From an uncultured Desulfobacterales bacterium (GTDB lineage: Bacteria; Desulfobacterota; Desulfobacteria; Desulfobacterales; SpSt-501), in the NCBI GenBank assembly GCA_938048455.1, contig CALIUY010000016.1, forward strand, positions 140,796 to 204,795: a DNA stretch of 64,000 bases. Direction: 5' to 3'. Below are positions 47,647 through 56,900 of this stretch, one piece after another (the stretch's first letter is position 1; every line of letters begins with the position of its first letter). The notes under the pieces were generated by a model. It was given only the letters and a program-made list of their open reading frames with translations, was not told the origin of the DNA and did not search any database. A program made the translations under genes and the position numbers.

Positions 47647-49767
47647 TCAGCCGGAAGTCCGCAAAACGATCGCCGTCCGCGTGGGAAGGTAGAGGCTGAT
47701 CACGCCTCCGTCGAGCCGCCAGTGTTCCTCTTCGGGCATCAGCCGTCCGTGTCCGCCGTAGTGCCGGGCGTCGCTGTCGAAGGTCAGACGCCAGAGGCCG
47801 GGAGGCGCCGGGATGCGGTAGTCCACGTGGGAGCGGGTGGGATGAAAATTGAAGACGAAAATCAGCCCGGCACGCAGAAAAGCAAGGATCTTGTCCTCTT
47901 CGTGATCGCAAAGCAGCCGCGCCGCAGGGTCCGCGAAGAGGCGCGCTTGTTCCGCCAGCGCGATCATGTCGCGGTCGAACCGCGCCAGCAGCGCGTATTT
48001 GAGCGCCGGATCGTCGACCAGACTCCACTGGCGGCGTGCATGGCGGTAGGACCAGCCGTTTCCCTCGCGCGGGAAATCGATCCACTCGGGGTGGCCGAAC
48101 TCGTTGCCCATGAAGTTCAGGTAGCCGCTGCCGGCGGTCGCCAGCGTGATCAGGCGGATCATTTTGTGCAGAGCCATGGCGCGGTCGATGCGCCAATGAT
48201 TGTCTTCGAGCCGCATATGCCAGTAGAGCTCGGCGCCGGCGAGGCGGAACAGGAGCGACTGGTCGCCCACGAGGGCCTGATCGTGGGATTCGGCGTAACT
48301 GATCGTTTTTTCCTCCGGCCGGCGGTTGTTCAACTCGTACCAGAGGTGGCCCATCGGCCAGAACTCGTCGGGGACCTCCTTGACCAGCCGGATCCAGGTG
48401 TCGGCGATCCCCATGGCGAAGCGGTAATCGAAACCGATGCCTCCGTCGGCCTGTGGAGCGGCCAACCCCGGCATCCCGCTCACATCCTCGGCAATGGTGA
48501 TGGCGCGGGGATCGAGCTCGTGGATCAACCGGTTGGCGAGCGCCAGGTATGTGAGGGCGTCTTCGTCGACGTTCTCCTGGAAATAGTCCGCGTAGGTGCG
48601 GAAGTCGCGGTTCAGGCCGTGGTCCAGATAGAGCATGCTGGTGACACCGTCGAAGCGAAATCCGTCCACCCGGTACTCGTCGAGCCAGAAGCGGCAATTG
48701 GACAGCAGGAAATGGAGCACCTCGGGTTTTCCGTAATCGAAGCAGCGGGAGTCCCAGGAAGGATGGCGTCCCCGCGGCAGGTCGTGGAAGTACTGATAGA
48801 GCGTCCCGTCGAAACGGCTCAGGCCTTCGACTTCGTTTGAGGCGGCATGGGAGTGCACGAGGTCGATCACCACGGCGAGGCCCATGCCGTGCGCGGTATC
48901 GATCAAGGCTTTGAGGTCCTCGGGCGTGCCGAAACGGGAACTGGCGGCGAAGAAGCTCGAGACCTGATAGCCGAAGGAGGCGTAGTAGGGGTGTTCCTGG
49001 ACGGCCATCAACTGGATCGTGTTGTAGCCGGCCCTCTGGATCCGCGGCAGGACCTTTTCGGTGAACTCGGCCCAGGTGCCGACTTTTTCCTCTTCCTGGG
49101 CCATTCCGGGGTGAACTTCGTAGATCAGGGGAACGGTCTTCGGGCGCCGCCGCCGCGGGTGACGCCAGCGGTAGGGCTGCGGGGGACGCCAGAGCTGGGC
49201 GTTGAAGATCATCGTCGCCGGATCCTGGACCACGCGGCGGCACCAGGCGGGGATGCGGTCGCCGGATCCTCCGGGCCAGTACACTTTCAACCGGTAGAGA
49301 TCGCCGTGCCGCAGGCGCGATCCGGGCAGCCGGATTTCCCAGACCCCGCGGGGGTCGGTACGCCGCAGCTCGAATTCCGGCAGCTCCTTCCAGCCGCTGA
49401 AATCCCCGACGAGAAAGACGGCCTCGGCGTTCGGCGCCCACTCGCGGAAGACCCAGCGTGGGCCGCGCCGGTGCAGCCCGAAAAACTCGTGCCCGGAGGC
49501 GAAATCGGCGAGGCTTAGGCGCCCGCCGGTCAGGCGTCGTTCGGCGGCCTCGAACTTCCCGTAGCGACGCAACAGAATCTCGGCATAAGGCTGGAGTCCG
49601 GGATCAAGGGCGAGCAGCCGCGCCAGGCGTTCGTTCGCGCCCCGGAAGCTCCTCGAGGCGGCAGGCTGCTTGTCCCGGCGGCCTGCGGCGGCGCGCTTAC
49701 TCGACGATGAGCGGCCTTTCGAGCATGGTTTCGTAGAGTTCGATGTACTGTCGCGCCGTGCGCTCAT
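47647..49767 (-). CDS. glgB: 1,4-alpha-glucan branching enzyme
   Basis: Adds alpha-1,6 branches to glycogen. It is 706 aa, GH13, of the eukaryote-like GlgB subgroup (one CBM48, no N1 domain). CBM48: WVFREWAPNAEAVFLVGDFS. The catalytic barrel has VPLIYEVHPGMAQEEEKVGT, VVIDLVHSHAASNEVEGLSR, YRVDGFRFDGVTSMLYLDHG (nucleophile Asp), ITIAEDVSGMPGL (acid/base Glu) and TISYAESHDQALVGD (third Asp). MGNEFGHPEWIDFPREGNGW and the C-terminal beta domain follow. The first ~40 residues are low in conservation. The only ATG (49767) overlaps glgA by 71 nt, so the true start may be non-standard. Confidence 0.94.
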   Translation of the reverse strand: MSARRDSTSNSTKPCSKGRSSSSKRAAAGRRDKQPAASRSFRGANERLARLLALDPGLQPYAEILLRRYGKFEAAERRLTGGRLSLADFASGHEFFGLHRRGPRWVFREWAPNAEAVFLVGDFSGWKELPEFELRRTDPRGVWEIRLPGSRLRHGDLYRLKVYWPGGSGDRIPAWCRRVVQDPATMIFNAQLWRPPQPYRWRHPRRRRPKTVPLIYEVHPGMAQEEEKVGTWAEFTEKVLPRIQRAGYNTIQLMAVQEHPYYASFGYQVSSFFAASSRFGTPEDLKALIDTAHGMGLAVVIDLVHSHAASNEVEGLSRFDGTLYQYFHDLPRGRHPSWDSRCFDYGKPEVLHFLLSNCRFWLDEYRVDGFRFDGVTSMLYLDHGLNRDFRTYADYFQENVDEDALTYLALANRLIHELDPRAITIAEDVSGMPGLAAPQADGGIGFDYRFAMGIADTWIRLVKEVPDEFWPMGHLWYELNNRRPEEKTISYAESHDQALVGDQSLLFRLAGAELYWHMRLEDNHWRIDRAMALHKMIRLITLATAGSGYLNFMGNEFGHPEWIDFPREGNGWSYRHARRQWSLVDDPALKYALLARFDRDMIALAEQARLFADPAARLLCDHEEDKILAFLRAGLIFVFNFHPTRSHVDYRIPAPPGLWRLTFDSDARHYGGHGRLMPEEEHWRLDGGVISLYLPTRTAIVLRTSG

Positions 49768-51211
49768 AGGTGAAATCCCGTGCGCTTTCGGTCATGATCC
49801 GACCGATCTGTCGCCGGCGTACCGCCTCCGGCAGCGAAAAAAACGCCATCGCCTGCTCGATCGCCCAGAAGAGACCGTTGGCGTCGTAGACGCGGAACAG
49901 GAATCCGTTGCCCGTATCGTGGTCCACGTCGAGGTGGCGGATCGTGTCGTGGATGCCGCCGGTGTCGTGGGCGACGGGAAGCGAGCCGTAGATCGGGGCG
50001 ATCATCTGCGGCAGCCCGCAGGGCTCGAAGCGCGAGGGCATGAGAATGAAATCGGAGGCGCCGTAGGCGAGGTGCTCCATGGTCTCGCTGAAGTCGCAGA
50101 TGGCCACCCGGCGCTGGAAGCGGTGGTGGTTGACGATGTCCTGGAAGACCCGCTGATATTCGCCGTTGGCGACGAAGATCACCTGGAGGTTCTTCTCCCA
50201 CCAGGTCGAGATCACGCGGTAGAAGATGTCGGAGAAGAGCGCACAGCCCTTCTGCACGGGATCGAGTCGGGAGGGCCAGAAAAAGAGCGGGGCGCTCACG
50301 TCCTCGATCAAGCCCAGCGTGCGCTGCAGGAAGCGTTTGTTTTCGCGCTTGGCGGCCGCATGGTCTTCCGGGCCGTAACGCGCTTTGAGATCGGGGTCGG
50401 TGCGGGGATTGAAGGAGGGGTCCGGGGCGTTGAGGATGCCGAAGCCGCAGCCGGCGTGGTACTTGTTGGCCAGCTCGCGCCGGATCTGCTCTTCGACGAA
50501 GTCGTGACGGCCCTCGACCACCTCGCGCAGGAAGGTGGGGCTGACGGTGTTCACGAAGTGGGCGGCGAAGATGCCGCTGGTGAGCAGATCGACGGGGTTC
50601 GTCTCGCGGGCCGATTCATAGGAATCGGCCCAGTGCATGAAGTAGAGGTGCTGCCAGAAGCTTGCGGCGTCGATGCCGCGGTCTTCGATCGAGGCGAGCG
50701 TCGTCTTGACGGTATGGATGTTGTGAATCGTGAACAGGCTGGGAATGCGCAAACGGCGGGCGACCGCCGGGATCAACCCCGTCATCCAGTCGTTGCAGTG
50801 GATGAGGTCGGGCTGCACCCGCGGGAGGATGTTGTTGATCACTTCCCGTTGAAAGGCGAGCGCCAGCTTGACGTTCTCGTCGCCGGAGCTCGAGTAGACG
50901 CGGTTGATGTAGAAGAAGGCACGGTCCTCGGCGAGATGGACCCGGTCGTCGGGCATCTTGCGCTGGATGCTGGAGATCTCCTCCCGCAGAAAGGGGACCA
51001 GCCGGTCGCTGAAGATGGCCCGGTAATCGGGGAGCGCGACATGGACATCGGCCCCCTGGTCGAAAAGGGCGCTCACCAGCGCCGCCGACACATCGGCCAG
51101 CCCCCCCGCCTTGGCCGTAAAAAAGGAAGCGAGGCTCCCCATGCGGTCGGGAAGGTAGGTCACCTCCGGGGTGACGATCAGCACCCGAGGGTTGCGTCGC
51201 GTCTCTTCCAT
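49697..51211 (-). CDS. glgA: Glycogen (starch) synthase
   Basis: Elongates alpha-1,4-glucan from an NDP-glucose donor. ATG 51211 has a perfect GGAGGAAGCG site, so the track start nine codons upstream is not needed; 504 aa, GT5. Signatures: FTAKAGGLADVSAALVSALF (donor-binding loop), LIHCNDWMTGLIPAVARRLR, LFTIHNIHTVKTTLASIEDR and FILMPSRFEPCGLPQMIAPI (acid region), with YGSLPVAHDTGGIHDTIRHL. Genes glgP-glgA are 23 nt apart and glgB overlaps glgA, so they are one operon. No glgC for ADP-glucose is in the window. Confidence 0.94.
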   Translation of the reverse strand: MEETRRNPRVLIVTPEVTYLPDRMGSLASFFTAKAGGLADVSAALVSALFDQGADVHVALPDYRAIFSDRLVPFLREEISSIQRKMPDDRVHLAEDRAFFYINRVYSSSGDENVKLALAFQREVINNILPRVQPDLIHCNDWMTGLIPAVARRLRIPSLFTIHNIHTVKTTLASIEDRGIDAASFWQHLYFMHWADSYESARETNPVDLLTSGIFAAHFVNTVSPTFLREVVEGRHDFVEEQIRRELANKYHAGCGFGILNAPDPSFNPRTDPDLKARYGPEDHAAAKRENKRFLQRTLGLIEDVSAPLFFWPSRLDPVQKGCALFSDIFYRVISTWWEKNLQVIFVANGEYQRVFQDIVNHHRFQRRVAICDFSETMEHLAYGASDFILMPSRFEPCGLPQMIAPIYGSLPVAHDTGGIHDTIRHLDVDHDTGNGFLFRVYDANGLFWAIEQAMAFFSLPEAVRRRQIGRIMTESARDFTYERTARQYIELYETMLERPLIVE

Positions 51212-51234
51212 CGCTTCCTCCGATCGAAACCGCA

Positions 51235-53790
51235 TCAACCGGAAGCCCAGGAGATGAGCCCTGGGCTCATCTTGATCCAGGGGTCGCCGTGCGGGGTCGC
51301 CCGCACGGCATATCCGAACCGTCCGGCGGTTTCACAGGTCAAGGTGCAGCCGTAGAGATGGTCGCCCTCCCCTCGGGATTCCAAGACCTCCATCAGGGCG
51401 ACGCGGCCGTTCACGAGCTCCGTATGGCTCTTGAAATGCCCGTAGTAGAGCTCGATGTCGACCTCCTCGGGGGTGAGCGATCCGAGGTGCACCTCGACGG
51501 TGATCTCGATCTGGTCCCCCACGCGCTGGATGCCGTGCGCGCTGCGCTGCGGCATTCCAAGGCGGATCTCCTGCCAATGCCGGCGCAACCGCGCGTGCCG
51601 CTCCGCCAGGCGCTTGGCCTCGCTCACCTCGTCGGCCGTCAGACGGTCGTACCAGCCGGCGGCCGGGGTGTAAAACTGCTCCGTGTAGTCACGGATCATC
51701 CGCAGACTGCAGAAGTCCTCCATGGCCACCTTCATCGAGGCCTTCATCATCTCGATCCATCTCGCCGGCACATCGCCGTTTCGCCGGTCGTAGAAGAGGG
51801 GAATGACCTCGTTTTCGAGCGTGTTGTAAAGCGCCTGGCTTTCCACCGCGTCCTGGTAGGCGTGGTCCTCGTATTCTTCGCCGTTGCCGATCGACCAGCC
51901 GATATCGGCGCGGTAGCCTTCGTCCCACCAGCCGTCAAGGATGCTCAGGTTGAGGCCGCCGTTGATCGCCGCCTTCATGCCCGAGGTGCCGCAGGCTTCG
52001 AAAGGTCGCCGCGGGGTGTTCAGCCAAACATCGGCGCCCTGGAGCAGATGCCGCGCCAGATGCAGATCGTAGTCCTCGAGGAAGACGAAGCGCTCGCGGA
52101 CCGCCGGCCGGTTGGCGAACTGAAAGAGCTGCCGGATGAGGTCCTTGCCCTCGTTGTCGCGGGGATGGGCCTTGCCGGCGAAGATGAACTGCACGGGGGC
52201 TTTGGGGTTGTTGATGATCGCCTCCAGCCGCTCGGGGTCCATGATCAGCAGAAAGGCCCTTTTGTAGGTGGCGAAGCGGCGGGCGAAGGCGACGGTCAGG
52301 ATGTTCGGGTCGAGCGCCTTCTCCACGGCCTCCAGGACCTTGCGCGGGGCGTTGCGGTTTTTGTATTGCCGTACCAGCTGCTCGCGGCAGGTGCGGATCA
52401 GGCGCGAGCGGTTCAACTCGTGGGCGCGCCAGAGTTCCTCGTCGTAGATCTCATCGATCCGGCGGATGTTTTCCGGCTTCTGCGAACCGAGATACCAGTC
52501 GGGTCCGAGGTAACGCTCGAAGAGGCCGGCGAACTCCTGGGACACGAAGGTGGGCAGGTGGACGCCGTTGGTGACGTGGGTGATGGGGACCTCATCCACC
52601 GGCCGTCCCGGCCAGAGGTGGGACCACATGCGGCGGGCAACACCGCCGTGCAGGCGGCTGACCCCGTTGCAAAAACCCGCGAGGCGCACCCCCAGAATGA
52701 ACATGGACAGGGGCGCATGCTCGTGGGATCCCTGGATCTGGCCCCAGGAGAGGATCTCCCGCTCGGAGAGGCCGAGTTTTTCGGCCACAGGCCGCAGATA
52801 GGCCCGGACCTGGTCGGCGGGAAACTCGTCGTGGCCGGCCGCCACCGGGGTGTGGGTGGTGAAGATGGTGCTGCGGGCGCAGATCTGCAGCGCGGTCTCC
52901 ACATTGACCCCCAGGGCTTCTACGGTCTGGGCGAGCCGCTCGACGGCGGCGAAGGCGCAGTGGCCCTCGTTCAAATGCAGAATCTTGGGGGTGATGCCCA
53001 GGGAGCGCAGGGCGCGGATGCCGCCCAGCCCCAGCAGCACCTCCTGGGCGAGCCGGCTGCGGGATTCGGCCGGATAGAGCCGGGCGGTGATTTCCCGGTA
53101 TTCCGGCGGGTTTTCGAGGATGTTGGTGTCCAGAAGAAAAAGCGGAATGGTGCCGATGGAGATCTTCCAGACCATGGCCTGGATCGCTCCCTCGGCGCCG
53201 CGGATGCTGACGCGCAATTCGTTTCCCTGGGCGTCGCGCATGCGCTGCAGGGGAAGATTGTAAAAGTCGGTTTCGGGGTAGGCCTCCTGTTGCATCCCCT
53301 CGTGATTGAGGTACTGCCGGAAATAGCCGTGCTGGTACATGAGGCCGACCCCCACGAGGGGAAGCCCCGTGTTGGAGGCGGCCTTGAGATGGTCGCCGGC
53401 CAGGATCCCCAGCCCCCCCGCAAAGAGCGGCAGGCTCTCATGAAGGCCGAATTCCATGGAGAAGTAGGCGATCGCCTCCGACCGCCCCAGCGGCAGCTCG
53501 AAGCGGATGTCGGGCTGGTTGACCCGCTTTTCGAACATCTGACGCACGCGCTCGAGGTGGCCGGTGAAGCTCGCCTCGCGGGCGAGCTTCTGAAGACGCC
53601 CCTGCGGCAGACGGGCGAGAAAGGGAATGGGGTTGCGCCGGCATTCGGCCCAGAGCCGGGGATCCATGCGGCGGAAAAGCTCGATCGCATCCCGCGTCCA
53701 GCACCACCACATGTTTTGAGCCAGGATCTCGAGAAAGGCCAGGTTTTCCGGAATGTTCGGTCGGACCTGAAAATAGCTGAACTGGACCAT
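51235..53790 (-). CDS. glgP: Alpha-glucan (glycogen) phosphorylase, GlgP short type
   Basis: Releases glucose-1-phosphate from glycogen ends with PLP. It is 851 aa, GT35, of the type with a DUF3417 N-terminus (MVQFSYFQVRPNIPENLAFL, ILAQNMWWCWTRDAIELFRR). AYFSMEFGLHESLPLFAGGL, HLNEGHCAFAAVERLAQTVE and MTNGVHLPTF-like THVTNGVHLPTFVSQEFAGL are hallmarks. The PLP lysine lies in FEACGTSGMKAAINGGLNLS (~605), followed by ILDGWWDEGYRADIGWSIGN. It works with the debranching enzyme encoded just upstream. A stem-loop lies in its leader. Confidence 0.94.
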   Translation of the reverse strand: MVQFSYFQVRPNIPENLAFLEILAQNMWWCWTRDAIELFRRMDPRLWAECRRNPIPFLARLPQGRLQKLAREASFTGHLERVRQMFEKRVNQPDIRFELPLGRSEAIAYFSMEFGLHESLPLFAGGLGILAGDHLKAASNTGLPLVGVGLMYQHGYFRQYLNHEGMQQEAYPETDFYNLPLQRMRDAQGNELRVSIRGAEGAIQAMVWKISIGTIPLFLLDTNILENPPEYREITARLYPAESRSRLAQEVLLGLGGIRALRSLGITPKILHLNEGHCAFAAVERLAQTVEALGVNVETALQICARSTIFTTHTPVAAGHDEFPADQVRAYLRPVAEKLGLSEREILSWGQIQGSHEHAPLSMFILGVRLAGFCNGVSRLHGGVARRMWSHLWPGRPVDEVPITHVTNGVHLPTFVSQEFAGLFERYLGPDWYLGSQKPENIRRIDEIYDEELWRAHELNRSRLIRTCREQLVRQYKNRNAPRKVLEAVEKALDPNILTVAFARRFATYKRAFLLIMDPERLEAIINNPKAPVQFIFAGKAHPRDNEGKDLIRQLFQFANRPAVRERFVFLEDYDLHLARHLLQGADVWLNTPRRPFEACGTSGMKAAINGGLNLSILDGWWDEGYRADIGWSIGNGEEYEDHAYQDAVESQALYNTLENEVIPLFYDRRNGDVPARWIEMMKASMKVAMEDFCSLRMIRDYTEQFYTPAAGWYDRLTADEVSEAKRLAERHARLRRHWQEIRLGMPQRSAHGIQRVGDQIEITVEVHLGSLTPEEVDIELYYGHFKSHTELVNGRVALMEVLESRGEGDHLYGCTLTCETAGRFGYAVRATPHGDPWIKMSPGLISWASG

Positions 53791-53822
53791 CGTCGGGCAC
53801 TCTCTTCGGGGAAATGGAAACG

Positions 53823-53847
53823 CTCCGACACGCCGCAGCGTGCGGAG
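53823..53847 (-). promoter_or_regulatory. Stem-loop in the leader between debranching enzyme and glgP
   Basis: CTCCG-A-CACGC pairs with GCGTG-CGGAG around a CGCA loop (10 bp with one bulge). It lies 33-57 nt upstream of the glgP start, in the 135-bp gap inside the glycogen operon. No T-run follows, so attenuation or mRNA stabilisation is likelier than termination. Confidence 0.42.
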
Positions 53848-53925
53848 GAAGGCGGCATTCGCGGTTGGTTTGGTTGAGAAGCAGGATATCGGGAGGGCCG
53901 GGAAAAATCAATCCGCCGCCGGATC

Positions 53926-56900
53926 TCATCGGCCGCCGAGCTTGAGCCACACCCGGACCCATTCGCTTGCGCCCCAGGCCTGGGCGTCGCAGCCGCGCGG
54001 AGTGTGCGGCCGGTCGCCGTCCAGGATTTCGGGCAGGTGTCCGAGGCAGCCGCTTTCGAGGAGCGCAAGGCTGCTCGTCAACCAAGCGAGCGCCGTTTTG
54101 CGGCCCGGCTCGCCGTATACACCGGCCCAGGCTTCGGCATAGGCCGGAAAGAGCCAAGTCCACGCCGTCCCGTTGTGGTAGGCCGGTTTGCGCTGGGTGT
54201 CCTCGTCGCCGCGGTAGGTGCCCCGATAGGGGCGCCAGGGGTCGTTCAGAAGACGCCCCTGCCACTCGATCGGCAGCGGATGGGTGACCGGACGGTCGGC
54301 GAGGCTGCGGATGCCCCCGGGGACCAGCAGCTCCTCGCAGGCGGCGAGAACCGCCCGGGCGATCGCGGGATCCTCAACCGCCCCGAGGGTCAAGGCGAGA
54401 AGCTGGTTGGGGCGCAGGTGATCGTCGGGGCGGGCGTTGGCCGCCGGGGTCCCCGATCCGCCGTGCAGGCAGTCGGCGAAGAAACCCTCCCCGGGACGCC
54501 AAAAGCGTTCCACCAGCGCGCGGCGGACCCGACGGGCGAGATCTTCCCATTCCGCGGCGGCCGGGGAATCGAGCCGTGCCATCAGCCGCAGGGCGGCGTG
54601 CCACAAGGCCTGGATTTCGATCGGGTAACCCTCCCGCGGGCTGGCCGCCGGGTGCTGGGTGTCCATCCAGGTGAAATGGGTCGGGCTGAACAACAGGGCC
54701 GAGTCCGGGTCCATGCGCACGCCGTTCGGCGTCCCCCGTTGCAATCCGCGCACGATGGAGGCGACGATTTCGCGCAGACGGCGACCGCCGCAGTCGACCT
54801 CCAGGGCCTCGAGGCCGCCTTCGGCCTCGGCCAGCTCCGCGCAGCAGACGGCGAACCACAGCGGAGCATCCGAAGTGTCGCGGTTGGACGTGTCGGCGCC
54901 GCGGATCATGTTGGGGAGCGTTCCTCGGTCTTCGAAGCGGCCGAAGAGGTGGAGCACCGAGCGCGCCTCCGAGAGCCGTCCGGCGGCGATCAAGCCGCGG
55001 CAGAAGATCAGCGCGTCGCGCCCCCAGTCGAGGAACCAGGGGTAGCCCGCGATCACCGTTTTCAGGCCGTCGCGTTCGACGAGGTAGTGTTCCAGAGCCT
55101 CCTGCAGCACGGCGAGCGGATGGACGGGGGGGTCTTCGCGGAAGAGAGAACCGGGGCAGGGCTCCGCTTCCGCCGCGGCGAGGAGGGCCGGTTCTTCGGG
55201 AAGGGCTCCGGCCTCGGCGAAGAGGGTCACCCGGTCTCCCCCGGCAAGCGGGGTCTCGAAGTAGCCGGGGCTGAAGAGATCCGAGTGCGGGTCCTCCCCC
55301 CGCTCCGCGTCGGCGGCGCGATGGACCATGTATTCCCACTGCGGCTCGAGAACGAAGCGGCCCGAGGAGACGGCGACGTTCAGGCCTGCTGCGGGGTCGG
55401 GTGCGAAACGAAAGCCGTCGGTCCGCGGGAACACCGCGGCGCGGAAACGATGCTCGGGGCCGGTGTAAGCTTTGGTCGGCTCGTGCACGCTGCGGCTTTC
55501 GATGTCGGGACGCAGGATCAGGCGCACCGGGACGTCGTCCGCAAGTCGTCCTTCGGCGCGCTCCGTGCGGTGGCGGTGGAACACGAGGTGTACGCCGTTG
55601 CGGCCCGGGGGCATCTGCAGCCGGAGCGAGAGCCGCACATGCTCCCCCTGTCCGCAGGGGACCCGGAAACGCCAGCAGAAACCGCTTTTTCCCGAGTCGG
55701 TGGAGAAGGCCTGCAGGCAGTCGAGGTTCAGCTCCCGCGAAAAGCCCTGGTAGAGGATCCAGGCACGGCAGCGCGCGAAGAGCATCCAGCGATCCACGGG
55801 ACGCACCGGGTCCGGATTGGCCGCGAGCAGCCCGTCGTAGCGGCTCTCGAGTCTGCCCCAGGCGACCGCGGTGCGTGCCATGGCTCCCCGGCCGTTTGTG
55901 GCCAGGATGCGGCGCGGCGTTTCGAGAAGCTCGGCGCGGCTGAAGCGGCGGCGCACGAAGGCCGCCTCGGGCGAAGGCAGAAGCAGCAGATCGGCCGCGG
56001 CGTGGCGCGTGGCGCCCGGTTCATGAACGCGCAGATCGAGGCCGATCGTTTTCGGTCGCCGCGGCGCGGGAAGGGGAGACAAAAGACAGAAATGCGTTCC
56101 CTCCACCGTGGCGATCGAGGTCTCGGCGCGCAGGGTGCGGCTGCGGTCCGTGACCCGCAGCCGGAAGGGCTCCCGCGCGATGACCAGCAGAAAATGCCCC
56201 GGGGGAAGCATGACTTCGCGGCGAAGATCCCGCGGCCACAGCCAGCGCGTGAGGCGGTGCCCCCATCCCTGTTGGGCGAGAAACCCCGCGGGATCGGCCT
56301 GCAGCGCCACGGCCGCCTGCTCCGGGTCGATCCCCGTCACGTCGATGCCGCGTTCTCCCCGGGAGAGGACTTCGAGGGCCTTGGCCCGCAGGCGCTGGCG
56401 TTCGATGCGGCCGGGCAGGACGAAGAGGTCCCGCCGTTCGCGCTGCAGAGCCTCGAGATCGGCCGGGTCCGGGCTCAGGCAGCGCACCTGGCCCGCCTCC
56501 AGGGCGCAGCCGAGCAGATCCCCGGCGGCGAAGGCCTCCACCGTCTCTCCGGTCAGCAGATCCACGCCGCGGCGGAGGTCGAGGCCGGGCTCCCGCGGAT
56601 CCCAGTAAGCCGCCCCCGGACGCGCGGCGTCGAGGTTGGCCAGCACGAGCAGCCGCTTGCCCTGGACCGGATCGCGTCGCAGGAGCGCGAGGTGGTTGCC
56701 CCCCCCGCGTTCGACCCAGCGGACTTCGGCGCCGGCATGCATCGCCGGGTGTTCTTTCAGGATGCGGCTCAGACGGGCGATCCAGTCGACCTGGTTGACG
56801 GGGGACCCCCAGTTCAGGGGCACGGCGTCGTGCACGTCGATTTTTTCCGCGGCGTACCACTCGACCCCGTTGGCGAAGCCGAAAGAGCCCGCAAAGGAGG

